Shown here piece after piece: positions 1 to 7,119 of a stretch of DNA of 32,547 nt. How positions within the stretch are numbered: position 1 is the first letter of the stretch; the number at the start of each line of letters is the position of its first letter. The notes beneath the pieces were generated by a model, which searched no databases, was not told the DNA's origin, and saw nothing but the letters and a program-made list of their open reading frames with translations. The DNA is taken from contig URCI01000033.1 of NCBI GenBank assembly GCA_900546345.1, positions 1 through 32,547 of the forward strand, written 5' to 3'. The translations under genes and the position numbers were made by a program. This DNA is from an uncultured Prevotella sp. (GTDB lineage: Bacteria > Bacteroidota > Bacteroidia > Bacteroidales > Bacteroidaceae).

Positions 1-75
1 TTTTGCCCACTGACAAGATTGTCCCTCTGCATCAGGAAAGCTACCTCGACAAAGAACCCAGGTTGTTCTAACCGT

Positions 76-1440
76 CTATCGCCGCCACTTTGCCTGCTGG
101 CTCTGCTCATCGTCCACATCATTCACGTTCATTCCATGACCAACTTCATTTTCACGATTGGCATCCTTTGAGCCTGCCTGACTGTCCGCAACATTGCTGA
201 TTGCAGGACTGGAACCAAAGGAAGATGACTGCCGTGGATGTTCTGTCCTTGGGTGATGAGCGTTAACCCTCTTGACGATGCCCCTTGACTCCAAGTAGTT
301 GTCATGCAACTGGCGGACTACGGACTCCCGCAGGTTAATGGACTCGCCGTTCCATGATACGGCTCCTCTATGGATGCGCGTACCAAACTGCCGATAGAGG
401 ACACGATTGATGTCTGCCGTAGTGAGTTTCGGGTTGTCGGTAAGCAGGTCGTCAATCGTCTTCTCAATCTTTGCAAAGCGGGTGGCTGCATCCTCAAATT
501 GAAGCAGCTCCTTGATGCTAAGGAACTCACCGCCTTTGAAGACAGTTTTGTTCTTGTGGTCGACAACGATATATCCATAAGGTGTGTCAGCCTTACCGAC
601 AAAGACCAGGCTGACACCGAACTTACGCTTCATGTGAGCTGCAAGTTCATCCTTGTTTGCAGACAGGTTGCGGTACTTTTGCAGGATGGCACGTAGCTGT
701 TTGCGACGTTTGTCATCGGGCTTGTTCTCTTTCAATGCGTGCCGCATAATGAGCTGCACTTGTATCGTACCTAACTCTTCGCCGTTTCGGTAGAGATGAA
801 CCATCGGCTTTTCTTCGTCATCCTTGCATTCATAGCCAAGACTTTCCATGATGGCACAGAATTGGGCTTTGGAAGTATATCGATAAGTAAGTGCGTCTTT
901 GGCAATGTCGTTGACATCAGGTTCCTGCCTTTGACCAGTATATTCCTCCATAATTTTCAGCGTCGCTGCTCTTGAACGGCGTTTTTCATGGTTGTGGTCT
1001 ATCTTATGACCATCGGGCGCCACACGGGATGTGACGATATGTATATGGTTGCTGTCCGTGTCGTGATGGGCATAGACCAGCAGTGGCTGTCCTTCATCAG
1101 CATAACCCATCTCCTTGAGATAACGGTGGGCAATATCGAGAAGCTGCTGGTGGGTGTACTCTGTTCCCTTGCAGCTGACAGCCACATGGAACTGGGCGTT
1201 TTGAATGTGAGTGTTCCGTGAAGAGTAGTCTATAAAGAACTGCCGGAGCTTTTCGGTGGTGAAGGCTTCCGGTCTAAGTCCGAGAATATTCTGAGCCTCA
1301 AGGAGCGTAGCCACACCTTTTTCAACCTTCATTTCATTGTAGGCGACGGCATGGAAGTTAGCCGATGACGGAAGAATGGTGATAATCATATCAAAAGGGT
1401 CAAAAGGTTTATGCTTCTTCTTGCTTGTCATGGATGGCAT
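76..1440 (-). CDS. mobA: MobA-type relaxase (MOBP-like) of a mobilizable element
   Basis: Relaxases nick one strand at oriT and stay bound to it during conjugative transfer. The 454-residue protein has the relaxase/mobilization nuclease layout: a candidate nucleophile Tyr34 in AVAYNEMKVEKG, a strand with His85 (AQFHVAVS), and a metal-binding HUH-type motif around residues 123-134 (YAHHDTDSNHIHIV, with H132-x-H134). The C-terminal third is charged and low in complexity and probably serves for partner binding or mobilization specificity. It is the last gene visible in the minus-strand mob unit, and its start overlaps the end of mobC by 32 bases, which implies translational coupling. The first Met is taken; Met4 is a possible alternative. 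No type IV secretion genes are visible, so transfer would need a helper element, unless such genes lie left of the window. Confidence 0.9.
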   Translation of the reverse strand: MPSMTSKKKHKPFDPFDMIITILPSSANFHAVAYNEMKVEKGVATLLEAQNILGLRPEAFTTEKLRQFFIDYSSRNTHIQNAQFHVAVSCKGTEYTHQQLLDIAHRYLKEMGYADEGQPLLVYAHHDTDSNHIHIVTSRVAPDGHKIDHNHEKRRSRAATLKIMEEYTGQRQEPDVNDIAKDALTYRYTSKAQFCAIMESLGYECKDDEEKPMVHLYRNGEELGTIQVQLIMRHALKENKPDDKRRKQLRAILQKYRNLSANKDELAAHMKRKFGVSLVFVGKADTPYGYIVVDHKNKTVFKGGEFLSIKELLQFEDAATRFAKIEKTIDDLLTDNPKLTTADINRVLYRQFGTRIHRGAVSWNGESINLRESVVRQLHDNYLESRGIVKRVNAHHPRTEHPRQSSSFGSSPAISNVADSQAGSKDANRENEVGHGMNVNDVDDEQSQQAKWRR

Positions 1441-1795
1441 CCAGCTCAGCCTTGATGCTCCTTATTGCTTGGATTGCATTTCGAGTCTCAGGGATTAGGA
1501 TGCAGCGGAAGTAACTTTCGTTAAGCTCACCTTCTATGGCCAGCTCATTAGCCCGGTGCATACACTGGTTGAAATTACCTCCCAACCACGAGAGCTGTTG
1601 TTGATATTTTTTATAGAACTGTAGGAGTGCCTCCATCGTCTCTATCTTCCCTCTTGTCCGCTTGTCGTCGAAGCGTCGGACGGCATCACGCACCATAGCA
1701 CTCAGATTTCCTCCATAGTTTTTCGCTTTGTTCTGGAACATCTGAGACTCATCTTCTGTGAGACGGATTTCAAAACGGATACATTTCTTCTTCAT
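1409..1795 (-). CDS. mobC: MobC-like relaxosome accessory protein
   Basis: This 128-residue protein matches MobC-type relaxosome proteins, which bind oriT and help the relaxase melt and nick DNA. The first 45 residues look like a ribbon-helix-helix domain (RFEIRLTEDESQMF, then LSAMVRDAVRRF). The second half carries the MobC signature around residues 74-88 (LSWLGGNFNQCMHRANEL), followed by a helical tail rich in Glu and Lys. Its stop lies inside mobA, so the two are co-translated. RHH proteins of this kind often repress their own promoter; the palindromic GTAC-rich stretch about 120 bases upstream is a possible site, which is inference. Confidence 0.85.
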   Translation of the reverse strand: MKKKCIRFEIRLTEDESQMFQNKAKNYGGNLSAMVRDAVRRFDDKRTRGKIETMEALLQFYKKYQQQLSWLGGNFNQCMHRANELAIEGELNESYFRCILIPETRNAIQAIRSIKAELDAIHDKQEEA

Positions 1796-2115
1796 ACGTG
1801 GTTGGATGGTTTATAGTTCATCTAATAAGGAAAAGGGAGTTGCGACCGTTTTTCCTCCCCAGCTCTGCTGGCAAGTGACTTTTGAAGTGTACTGAGGTGG
1901 TAACCGAGGTGTACGTACAAAAGTACAACTTGCTACTCATGAATGGCTCCCGTACGTGATAAAAGCAATGATTTATCGCTGACATGTTTTCAAAATGTTC
2001 ATGATGTTATTTTTCTGATTAAAAGTTCGTTATAATGGTTCATTCCAGCTGTTCTTTGTGTGTCGTCCGGCGTTCAACCCTCATTCGATAATACGCAATT
2101 ATTGCGGAATGAAAT
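1796..2115. other. Non-coding region upstream of mobC; candidate oriT
   Basis: No credible gene lies here. By position, directly upstream of mobC-mobA, this is where Bacteroidetes mobilizable elements usually carry oriT. Structures seen: CCAGC-TCT-GCTGG at 1859-1871; TGTAC at 1910-1914 facing GTACA at 1923-1927 with a GTACGTAC core; and a longer imperfect hairpin at 2081-2112 (TCATTC facing GAATGA, with ATAAT facing ATTAT inside). A minus-strand -7-like box TACTTTTG lies at 1918-1925, inside the GTAC palindrome, but no good -33 box was found. The nick site cannot be identified from sequence alone. Confidence 0.4.
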
Positions 2116-2139
2116 ACGTAAAGTCGACCATCGGCACAT

Positions 2140-2370
2140 CGACACATCGACACAGGTGGAGTCTCAATACATCAACACGGGTCAAGAGTCAACACGTCGA
2201 CACAATTCGAGGGTCAACACATCGGCACAAGTCGAGTCCCAACTCATCGACACAAGTCGAGGGTCAACACATCGACACGAGTCGAGAGTCAACACATCGA
2301 CACAAGTCGAGGGGTAACACATCAACACGAGTTGATAATCAACACATCGACATAGGTCGAGGGGCAACAT
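2140..2370. repeat. Nine 25-bp tandem repeats, each with an internal palindrome
   Basis: Units begin at 2140, 2165, 2190, 2215, 2240, 2265, 2290, 2315 and 2340 with no indel between them; a six-base partial unit (2365-2370) runs into the stop codon of the next gene. The core is ATCGACACAAGTCGAG, i.e. TCGAC and GTCGA around a 4-nt spacer. Units 2240, 2265, 2290 and 2340 keep a perfect palindrome. Unit 2315 has changed both arms together (TCAAC with GTTGA), so symmetry is kept by paired change; the other four units have one or more arm mismatches. Because 25 is not a multiple of 3, the ORFs through it are meaningless. It may be an iteron-like replication origin or a binding array for an element-encoded protein; the function is unknown. 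Confidence 0.9.
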
Positions 2371-3053
2371 TAGCTGTCCACGGCATGACTGCAAAGAGAA
2401 GTCTTTGACAGCAGGTCAAAGTTGAGGAAAACGCCATTACGGCTAAAGGCATGTGTAAAGATGTTTTTACAAGTCAAGTCGTCATCACACTTCTCCAAAA
2501 GCATTCGAGGGGTCAACATGCTAATACCATCACCAGCCAGTTGCCATCCATTAGCCACCCCACCTTCCACACGTATGAACAAGGTATAGTCACGTGATGA
2601 GATTTTCATGTCACGACAGAAAATAGGATTGCGTTTGGTCGCAAGGATTGGGGTCTGGCCAAGGATAGTGGAGAAGCATTTCTGCAAGAAATCATTGCGG
2701 TCGTCAGTGGTGACAAATGGCGTGTTAGGCCAGGCTGTCGGACAGACAACCTCTTCGTGAAGAGGACTGAGCATTAGCTTGATGCGTTTGAAGTTGATGC
2801 CAAGTTCTTCTTTTAGCTGCTTGCACAGCACGGCTACGAGCAGGCAATGGAAAGGGGTCTCGATAGAGCGGTCAACGAGGGTCAAATTGCATTCAGGCCG
2901 TCCTTTGAAGACGTTGCGGAAGAACGCCCAGTGCTCTGGATTCTTAGCGATAATTGACTTGAGGAACTGCCTCGTGGAGGTGTCCTCACGAAAGAATACG
3001 TTGAAAGTAAGCAACGATCTTGTGTGGTGTTTTGGGTTGTAAATTATATCCAT
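2370..3053 (-). CDS. Protein of unknown function in the mobilizable element
   Basis: I do not recognise the family. The 227-residue product is soluble, with no signal peptide or membrane segment, and has several Cys residues (e.g. CKQLKEELG, KCFSTILG, FCRDMKISS) with no clear zinc motif. It begins MDIIYNPKHHTRSLLTFNVF, and a middle segment reads PHEEVVCPTAWPNTPF-like in style (residues about 97-115: SPLHEEVVCPTAWPNT). Codon use resembles the neighbouring mob and primase genes. Its TAA stop at 2370-2372 directly abuts the 25-bp palindromic array, so its transcript would run into the array. Association with the array (replication, partition or regulation) is only positional. A clear -7 box was not found upstream. 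Confidence 0.65.
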   Translation of the reverse strand: MDIIYNPKHHTRSLLTFNVFFREDTSTRQFLKSIIAKNPEHWAFFRNVFKGRPECNLTLVDRSIETPFHCLLVAVLCKQLKEELGINFKRIKLMLSPLHEEVVCPTAWPNTPFVTTDDRNDFLQKCFSTILGQTPILATKRNPIFCRDMKISSRDYTLFIRVEGGVANGWQLAGDGISMLTPRMLLEKCDDDLTCKNIFTHAFSRNGVFLNFDLLSKTSLCSHAVDS

Positions 3054-3115
3054 AAGTTCACGATTGAATCATTAACAAGTCATTTGATTATCAGCTAAAT
3101 AAATACTGTATTTGG

Positions 3116-3147
3116 TTTGGATTATTCAATTATTTTTCGTATCTTTG
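3116..3147 (+). promoter_or_regulatory. Bacteroidetes-type promoter for the small membrane protein gene
   Basis: TTTG at 3116-3119, then exactly 20 bases, then TATCTTTG at 3140-3147, matching the TTTG/TAnnTTTG consensus in both boxes. It points into the plus-strand ORF at 3210, leaving a leader of about 55 bases. It is one of the best-matching promoters in the window. Confidence 0.7.
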
Positions 3148-3209
3148 TATATATATTATAAGAGTAAGAGTTTACAAACATAGTCATTCACCCTCAAATA
3201 GAAATCACC

Positions 3210-3416
3210 ATGGCAGTAGCAACCCTCGTCTTCGTGTATGTTTTCATCATCACGTTCATCATCGTACTCGCTTACTACCTTCTTGTAGGCCTCCTGAAAC
3301 TCATCGGCTTTATTCTGATGTCGATAATCATCTATCTCGGTTTCTTTCTCCATTGGCTCATCGAGAAAGTCTACCGCAGTATATTTCCCCGTAGGGAAAG
3401 GGTGAGCAGAAATTAA
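3210..3416 (+). CDS. Small hydrophobic membrane protein, unknown function
   Basis: This 68-residue ORF is almost wholly hydrophobic: residues 3-28 and 29-50 would form two membrane helices, followed by WLIEKVYRSIFPRRERVSRN with a basic tail that should face the cytoplasm. It sits between a consensus promoter (3116-3147) and a strong hairpin (3445-3477), forming a complete one-gene unit opposite in direction to every other gene of the element. The antisense strand also has an open frame (99 codons, acidic, 3156-3455); a hydrophobic gene and a hydrophilic one mirror each other, so the strand cannot be settled by composition. The promoter and terminator favour the plus strand. Its role is unknown. 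Confidence 0.55.
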   Translation: MAVATLVFVYVFIITFIIVLAYYLLVGLLKLIGFILMSIIIYLGFFLHWLIEKVYRSIFPRRERVSRN

Positions 3417-3444
3417 TTTGTTCATGTCTTTGTCTTGAGATTGT

Positions 3445-3480
3445 AGGAGGGGCATTCCATCGCGGAGTGCCCCTCCTGTC
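3445..3480 (+). terminator. Strong hairpin, probable terminator of the small membrane gene
   Basis: AGGAGGGGCA at 3445-3454 pairs with TGCCCCTCCT at 3468-3477; the inner bases extend the stem to 14 pairs with one T:G and an ATCGC loop. The plus strand continues GTCGTTGTTT, a weak T-tract; the minus side has none. It also lies 34 bases behind the primase stop and may block traffic both ways. Confidence 0.65.
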
Positions 3481-3510
3481 GTTGTTTAATCTATTGTCAT
3501 CGTATGAAAT

Positions 3511-4419
3511 CTACTGTTTCTTGGCTTCTGCATTGAGATGAAGCAGGTAGTCGTTCAGGTCGTCGTGGTCCTCAAACATGAAGGAGAGATCAACAGTGCG
3601 AGGTGCATAGAGACCGAGGATAGTCTCTGTCGCTTTCCGTCCAGCCTGGTCGTTGTCGAGGTAGGTGAAGATGCGCTCTATATGTGTCATTTCCCTCAGT
3701 GCCTTTCCGAGGTTGTTGACAGAATTGAGGATGATGTAGTGCGTCGAGCCATAGCTTGGCAGCCGCAGCTTGCCCATAGCTTGCAGTACACGGAAGGAGA
3801 GGAAATCGAAGAAGCCCTCAAAGACGTGGCAGCAGGAGGTGTCAAGTTCTTTAACTTCCTCACCTTTGAGGATGGTGATGTCCTTGCGCCCCATGCAGCC
3901 CTTGAAGTACGGGTTGCGAAGCTCATAGCCGCCGGAGCTGTTGGGGAAGCCAAGGGCGAAGTAGCGTTTGCCATGAATCTCATAATGTACCTCACAGCAG
4001 TATGATCTGCCAATCTCCAACGGGATGCCACGCTTGGCCAAGTAATCTGCAAGTGCATGATGAGTCAGCGGTTGACTATGGATATTCTTCATTGTCGGTT
4101 CCTCTTTTCGCTTGACAGATGGAGGTCTTGCGGGTATCGCGCAGACAGGGATACCCGGCTGGGTCTCCATGCGCTTGAGGATGGCAGCGATGTCGTCGGT
4201 GCCGAACAACCTTTTGGCCAACGGGATGATGCCTCCGCCAACACCCTCGCCGAAATCATACCAAAGGTTCATCTCAACGTTGACCTTGAAGGACGGCTTG
4301 CTCTCGGCTCTGAACGGAGAGAGATACCATAGTTTGTAACCGCGGACTTGCGCAGGATGGAATCCCATGCTGGCAAGAAAGTCCACCAGACTGATTTGAA
4401 TTGCTTGTTCTATGCTCAT
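3511..4419 (-). CDS. TOPRIM-domain primase-like protein
   Basis: This 302-residue protein resembles DNA primases of Bacteroidetes mobile elements, which prime synthesis on transferred or replicating element DNA. Residues 1-85 have the CHC2-like N-terminal fold seen in DnaG (GYKLWYLSPFRAESKPSF, then LWYDFGEGVGGGIIPLAKRL) but without the zinc-binding Cys/His set, as is usual in these short mobile-element primases. The TOPRIM part supplies Glu201 in HVFEGFFDFLS and the acidic pair in LDNDQAG (D255, D257). No helicase-binding C-terminal domain is present, which fits the separate ATPase gene just upstream. It starts 55 bases after that gene ends, and the gap carries a direct repeat of CCTTAAACTT (4454 and 4467). 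Confidence 0.85.
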   Translation of the reverse strand: MSIEQAIQISLVDFLASMGFHPAQVRGYKLWYLSPFRAESKPSFKVNVEMNLWYDFGEGVGGGIIPLAKRLFGTDDIAAILKRMETQPGIPVCAIPARPPSVKRKEEPTMKNIHSQPLTHHALADYLAKRGIPLEIGRSYCCEVHYEIHGKRYFALGFPNSSGGYELRNPYFKGCMGRKDITILKGEEVKELDTSCCHVFEGFFDFLSFRVLQAMGKLRLPSYGSTHYIILNSVNNLGKALREMTHIERIFTYLDNDQAGRKATETILGLYAPRTVDLSFMFEDHDDLNDYLLHLNAEAKKQ

Positions 4420-4474
4420 TTTATTTGTGGGTTGAGTTTATTATATATATACACCTTAAACTTAAACCTTAAAC

Positions 4475-5575
4475 TTAGTCGGCAGTGGAGAAGTTGTCGT
4501 GATAGTGATAGCCGTCGGGGTCCTTGGTGAGGACTTCTTTCTCCATCAGCCTTTTCACGAGGGCCTTCACGGCATTGGTGCCTCTCTTGTAACCTTTCCC
4601 GGCATAGACCATTCGGAGCGTATCAACCAGTTCCGTGTATTTAGCCGGAGGCACATGGCTACCAAAGTACTCACCAAGTATTTCCTGGTGGATGTCCTCG
4701 CTCAATGAGGTTAGCGGCACGTCCTTGCTTTTGACGACGGTCACGTGGTAGCCTTCCTCCAAGACCGGCATAGACTCTTCGTTGATGCTGAAGGCGAAAG
4801 AGGAGAATTCCCGGTCACGCATGTGCATCGGCCTGACCTCGCTGATGTTGGTGTTCTGCTTATCCTTGCTGATGACGAGCACCGTCTCCGCCTTGTTTTC
4901 CAGTTCGGTTCCGATATGCCCACGGGTGTTGTTGTCGTTCTTGTTGAGGTGGAGCACACAGTGGATGTGCAGGTTGTGCTTGCTCGTCCACGCCATCAAC
5001 ATGGTCATGACATCAGTGGCTTCCTTGGCGTTGTTGATGTCGTACATCAGGTCACGGAGACCGTCGATGATGACAAGCCCGTAGCCCTTGCTCTTGCGCA
5101 GCGCATAGTCGATGAGACTGATACGCAATGAAGGCGTATATTCGCGCAGTCCTACAAAGGTGATGCGGTCGCAGTCCTTGTTGGTCGGCAGTCCGGCCAG
5201 CCGCAGGATCCTCGACAGGACGTTGTGGCAGTGGTAGCGGCTCTGCTCCGTGTCGAAATAGAATATCTTGTCCTTGCCTTTGGGAAGGCACGCCCGGTAG
5301 TTCAGCACCCGGTCGTTCTTCAACGCCGCCGCCACGATGGACGAGATGTTGAACGTCTTCTTGCTCTTCGCCTTTCCCGTCGAAGCACTGAAGTTGCCGA
5401 AGGTCGCGATCGTGCAATCGTCCACCCACAGTATCTGCGGGGGATTGTCAGGACGCTCCGATGCTTTTATCTTGCCTTGGTTGAGATAGGCCTCCAATTG
5501 CTTGTCGGAGAACTCGCTCTTGAAGAGCATGCCCATCTGGGTCGTGTCAATCGTCTGTTCCTTGTTCTGTTCCAT
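4475..5575 (-). CDS. RepA/DnaB-like AAA ATPase (helicase) of the element
   Basis: The 366-residue product is a RecA-fold ATPase of the kind that accompanies primases in mobilizable elements. A P-loop lies at residues 60-74 (GNFSASTGKAKSKKT), the sequence FYFDTEQS at 106-113 fits the following acidic strand, and the Walker B strand with Asp171 is GLVIIDGLRDLM. IHCVLHLNKND further on matches the sensor strand of RepA-type helicases. The last 70 residues (YTELVDTLRMVYAGKGYKRG onward) look like a winged-helix C-terminal domain. It is likely to unwind DNA during element replication or after transfer. The P-loop is Lys-rich and looser than the GxxxxGK[ST] consensus, so loading of ATP is inferred. 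The DNA is more GC-rich than the genes on either side of the element. Confidence 0.8.
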   Translation of the reverse strand: MEQNKEQTIDTTQMGMLFKSEFSDKQLEAYLNQGKIKASERPDNPPQILWVDDCTIATFGNFSASTGKAKSKKTFNISSIVAAALKNDRVLNYRACLPKGKDKIFYFDTEQSRYHCHNVLSRILRLAGLPTNKDCDRITFVGLREYTPSLRISLIDYALRKSKGYGLVIIDGLRDLMYDINNAKEATDVMTMLMAWTSKHNLHIHCVLHLNKNDNNTRGHIGTELENKAETVLVISKDKQNTNISEVRPMHMRDREFSSFAFSINEESMPVLEEGYHVTVVKSKDVPLTSLSEDIHQEILGEYFGSHVPPAKYTELVDTLRMVYAGKGYKRGTNAVKALVKRLMEKEVLTKDPDGYHYHDNFSTAD

Positions 5576-5702
5576 AGTCTTCCTTGTCTGCCGCTCCGAC
5601 CTTGATGGTCGATTTCCTTATCATTTCCCGAAGCTGTTCCTCCGTGTATGCCTTTCTGCCACGGTGCCGGTTGGTGCCGTGTCGTTCTATTCTTCTTGTC
5701 AT
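5547..5702 (-). CDS. Possible 51-residue basic protein between xis-like and ATPase genes
   Basis: An ORF too short to stand out: MTRRIERHGTNRHRGRKAYT, then EEQLREMIRKSTIKVGAADK and a short acidic tail. Its ATG lies three bases behind the stop of the excisionase-like gene (TAG GCT ATG), and its end overlaps the start of the ATPase by 29 bases, so the three genes would be translationally coupled. The N-terminus is strongly basic with a helix after it, as in small DNA- or RNA-binding proteins. There is no homology evidence available here. The tight packing on both sides is the main reason to believe it; without it there would be a 130-base gap in an otherwise compact operon. Confidence 0.5.
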   Translation of the reverse strand: MTRRIERHGTNRHRGRKAYTEEQLREMIRKSTIKVGAADKEDYGTEQGTDD

Positions 5703-5705
5703 AGC

Positions 5706-6095
5706 CTATATGCTAAGTCTTGATTTATTGGGCTTGCGCCGGTGCGAAGCCATGATTTCATCGTTCATCTTTTCAAATGGAATTCCTTTTCTGTAGGACT
5801 CCAGCCATACAACGACCTCGTCCTTGAAGAAGGTGAGGTTCTTGCCGACCTTGACACAAGGAAGGCCGTTGTTGTCAATATGGTAGTACACCGTCGATTT
5901 CTTCATGCGTGAAAAGGCCACCATGTCGTCGATGTTCATGGGCACATGAAGGTCGGGCGGAGGCGTAGCGGCTTCCGTCTGACGCTTGTGAATGCTGTGA
6001 ATGTCGGAAATCATGCCCTCGAGTTTCTCCATCCTCACGAGGATGGAGTCGAGGGCTTGGGGAATCTCATTGAATGTTGCTTCAGTCTTTTCCAT
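5706..6095 (-). CDS. Excisionase-like winged HTH DNA-binding protein
   Basis: Residues 51-103 form an HTH_17/MerR-like domain of the excisionase family: VPMNIDDMVAFSRMKKSTVY, a recognition helix, the wing GLPCVKVGKNLTFFKDEV, then a closing helix VVWLESYRKG. The first 40 residues are a helical segment that could form a coiled coil for dimerisation. Proteins like this bend DNA at attachment sites to favour excision, or regulate the int and mob genes. The 129-residue length is larger than phage Xis (about 70) but common in Bacteroidetes elements. A promoter at 6122-6153 carries a 27-bp motif shared with the int promoter, so this protein may bind both; that is inference. Confidence 0.85.
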   Translation of the reverse strand: MEKTEATFNEIPQALDSILVRMEKLEGMISDIHSIHKRQTEAATPPPDLHVPMNIDDMVAFSRMKKSTVYYHIDNNGLPCVKVGKNLTFFKDEVVVWLESYRKGIPFEKMNDEIMASHRRKPNKSRLSI

Positions 6096-6121
6096 TCTTT
6101 GCTATGATTAAAATGATGGCG

Positions 6122-6153
6122 CAAAGGTCGGAAAAGAATCAATGCTGACCAAA
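6122..6153 (-). promoter_or_regulatory. Promoter of the excisionase-like gene with int-like operator
   Basis: On the minus strand, TTTG (6150-6153) and GACCTTTG (6122-6129) are separated by 20 bases. The first base of the -7 box is G, as in the int promoter. TTTGGTCAG, 15 bases, then GA[AC]CTTTGC is common to both promoters. The motif extends upstream to 6171, overlapping the -33 box. Confidence 0.6.
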
Positions 6154-6183
6154 TGGTTACGCTGGTCAACAGCAAGTAATCAT

Positions 6184-6942
6184 CTAATAATCAGAAGATT
6201 CATTCAATGGCTGAGAGGAATCAGGAATTTTATCATTAGGATAGTGGAATCGGTAGTCGTCCTTGCTGTCCGGTTCATCGATTTTGATGGTGAACTGGTT
6301 CTCGGGAGACTGTTTCAAGGTTCTTCGGATGGTCTCCACTTCCAGGTCCTTTATGGCGACCGGGAAGCAATACTTGGCAAACTCCGCGCGTTTGACACCG
6401 CTCCAGCCCAATCGCTCACCAATGTTCCATACGAAATGGCGGATGTCGAAAGATGTAAGCCGGGGGTTAGGTTTAAGTGGAACAGGCATGAATTGCTCGT
6501 CATCCGAAAGATGCCAATGTCGAATGTTCTCGAAGAGCAAATCCAAGGATTTGTCATCATCAAGAAACGGAACCATGACGATGTCGATGTATTCCTTGAT
6601 GGCCTCACGTCTGTCCGCCTTGTGCTGCTTGCGCTTCTGCTTGAATTCCATGCGGAGCTCGTCCCTCGACTTGCGAGACTCAGAAGACTGTGGGGGAGCC
6701 TTGCCATCACAAGCAGAGCCGTGGACATTGCCCCAAACGAAGGAACGGTGACGGGCAATAAGGTAGCCAGATAACATAGCCAGTGGTATGGCTATGACAA
6801 CAGCCCAACGTACAGCCAAGGTTGCGGCATCGCCTCTGCCGTGAAGGTAGTCATGGGCAACAAGACTGTTGCCCATGACAAAGGTGGTTAACAACAGCAA
6901 CGAAACCGCCACTGTGAGGATGAATTTAACTTTGTTGTTCAT
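6184..6942 (-). CDS. Two-TM protein with cytoplasmic domain, unknown function
   Basis: I do not recognise the family. The 252-residue protein has two hydrophobic helices, at about residues 5-24 (FILTVAVSLLLLTTFVMG) and 42-64 (ATLAVRWAVVIAIPLAMLSG region), then a long soluble part. That part begins with a charged, probably coiled helix (SRKSRDELRMEFKQKRKQHK) and continues as a compact domain rich in Trp, Phe and His. Such an arrangement would put the C-terminal domain in the cytoplasm. Position in the element, between the integrase and the excisionase-like gene and in the same direction, suggests a role in element maintenance or transfer (for example coupling to the membrane), but nothing in the sequence proves it. 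A -7 box, TAACTTTG, lies just upstream. Confidence 0.75.
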   Translation of the reverse strand: MNNKVKFILTVAVSLLLLTTFVMGNSLVAHDYLHGRGDAATLAVRWAVVIAIPLAMLSGYLIARHRSFVWGNVHGSACDGKAPPQSSESRKSRDELRMEFKQKRKQHKADRREAIKEYIDIVMVPFLDDDKSLDLLFENIRHWHLSDDEQFMPVPLKPNPRLTSFDIRHFVWNIGERLGWSGVKRAEFAKYCFPVAIKDLEVETIRRTLKQSPENQFTIKIDEPDSKDDYRFHYPNDKIPDSSQPLNESSDY

Positions 6943-6990
6943 GTAACTTATTTATTTTGGTGATATGAATAGTCGCAAGACCAACGGCGG

Positions 6991-6998
6991 CAAAGTTA
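6991..6998 (-). promoter_or_regulatory. -7 box upstream of the two-TM protein gene
   Basis: TAACTTTG on the minus strand is a perfect TAnnTTTG match about 50 bases before the start codon. No convincing -33 box was seen, so the promoter is weak or depends on an activator. The rest of the 177-base gap down to the integrase stop is AT-rich with no other clear feature. Confidence 0.5.
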
Positions 6999-7119
6999 AT
7001 AAAAATTTTTAAACGTGCATATATACTATGTTGCCAAGTTTATGACTTTTTGTGCAAACGTTGAACATAATTGCCTCTGATAGTAAGCACCTTGCATATT
7101 CATGCACGTTAGTTGTAAC

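Noticed and set aside
2140..2370. CRISPR array
   Set aside because: Units follow one another with no unique spacers, and no cas genes are present.
2058..2408. Open reading frames of 70-116 codons through the 25-bp array on both strands
   Set aside because: The 25-base period shifts frame in each unit, so all frames stay open by repetition. The products are repetitive His/Thr/Ser/Arg strings, with no start context.
3156..3455. Minus-strand 99-codon acidic frame
   Set aside because: It mirrors the hydrophobic plus-strand ORF. The promoter and the terminator both fit the plus strand better, though this cannot be settled from sequence alone.
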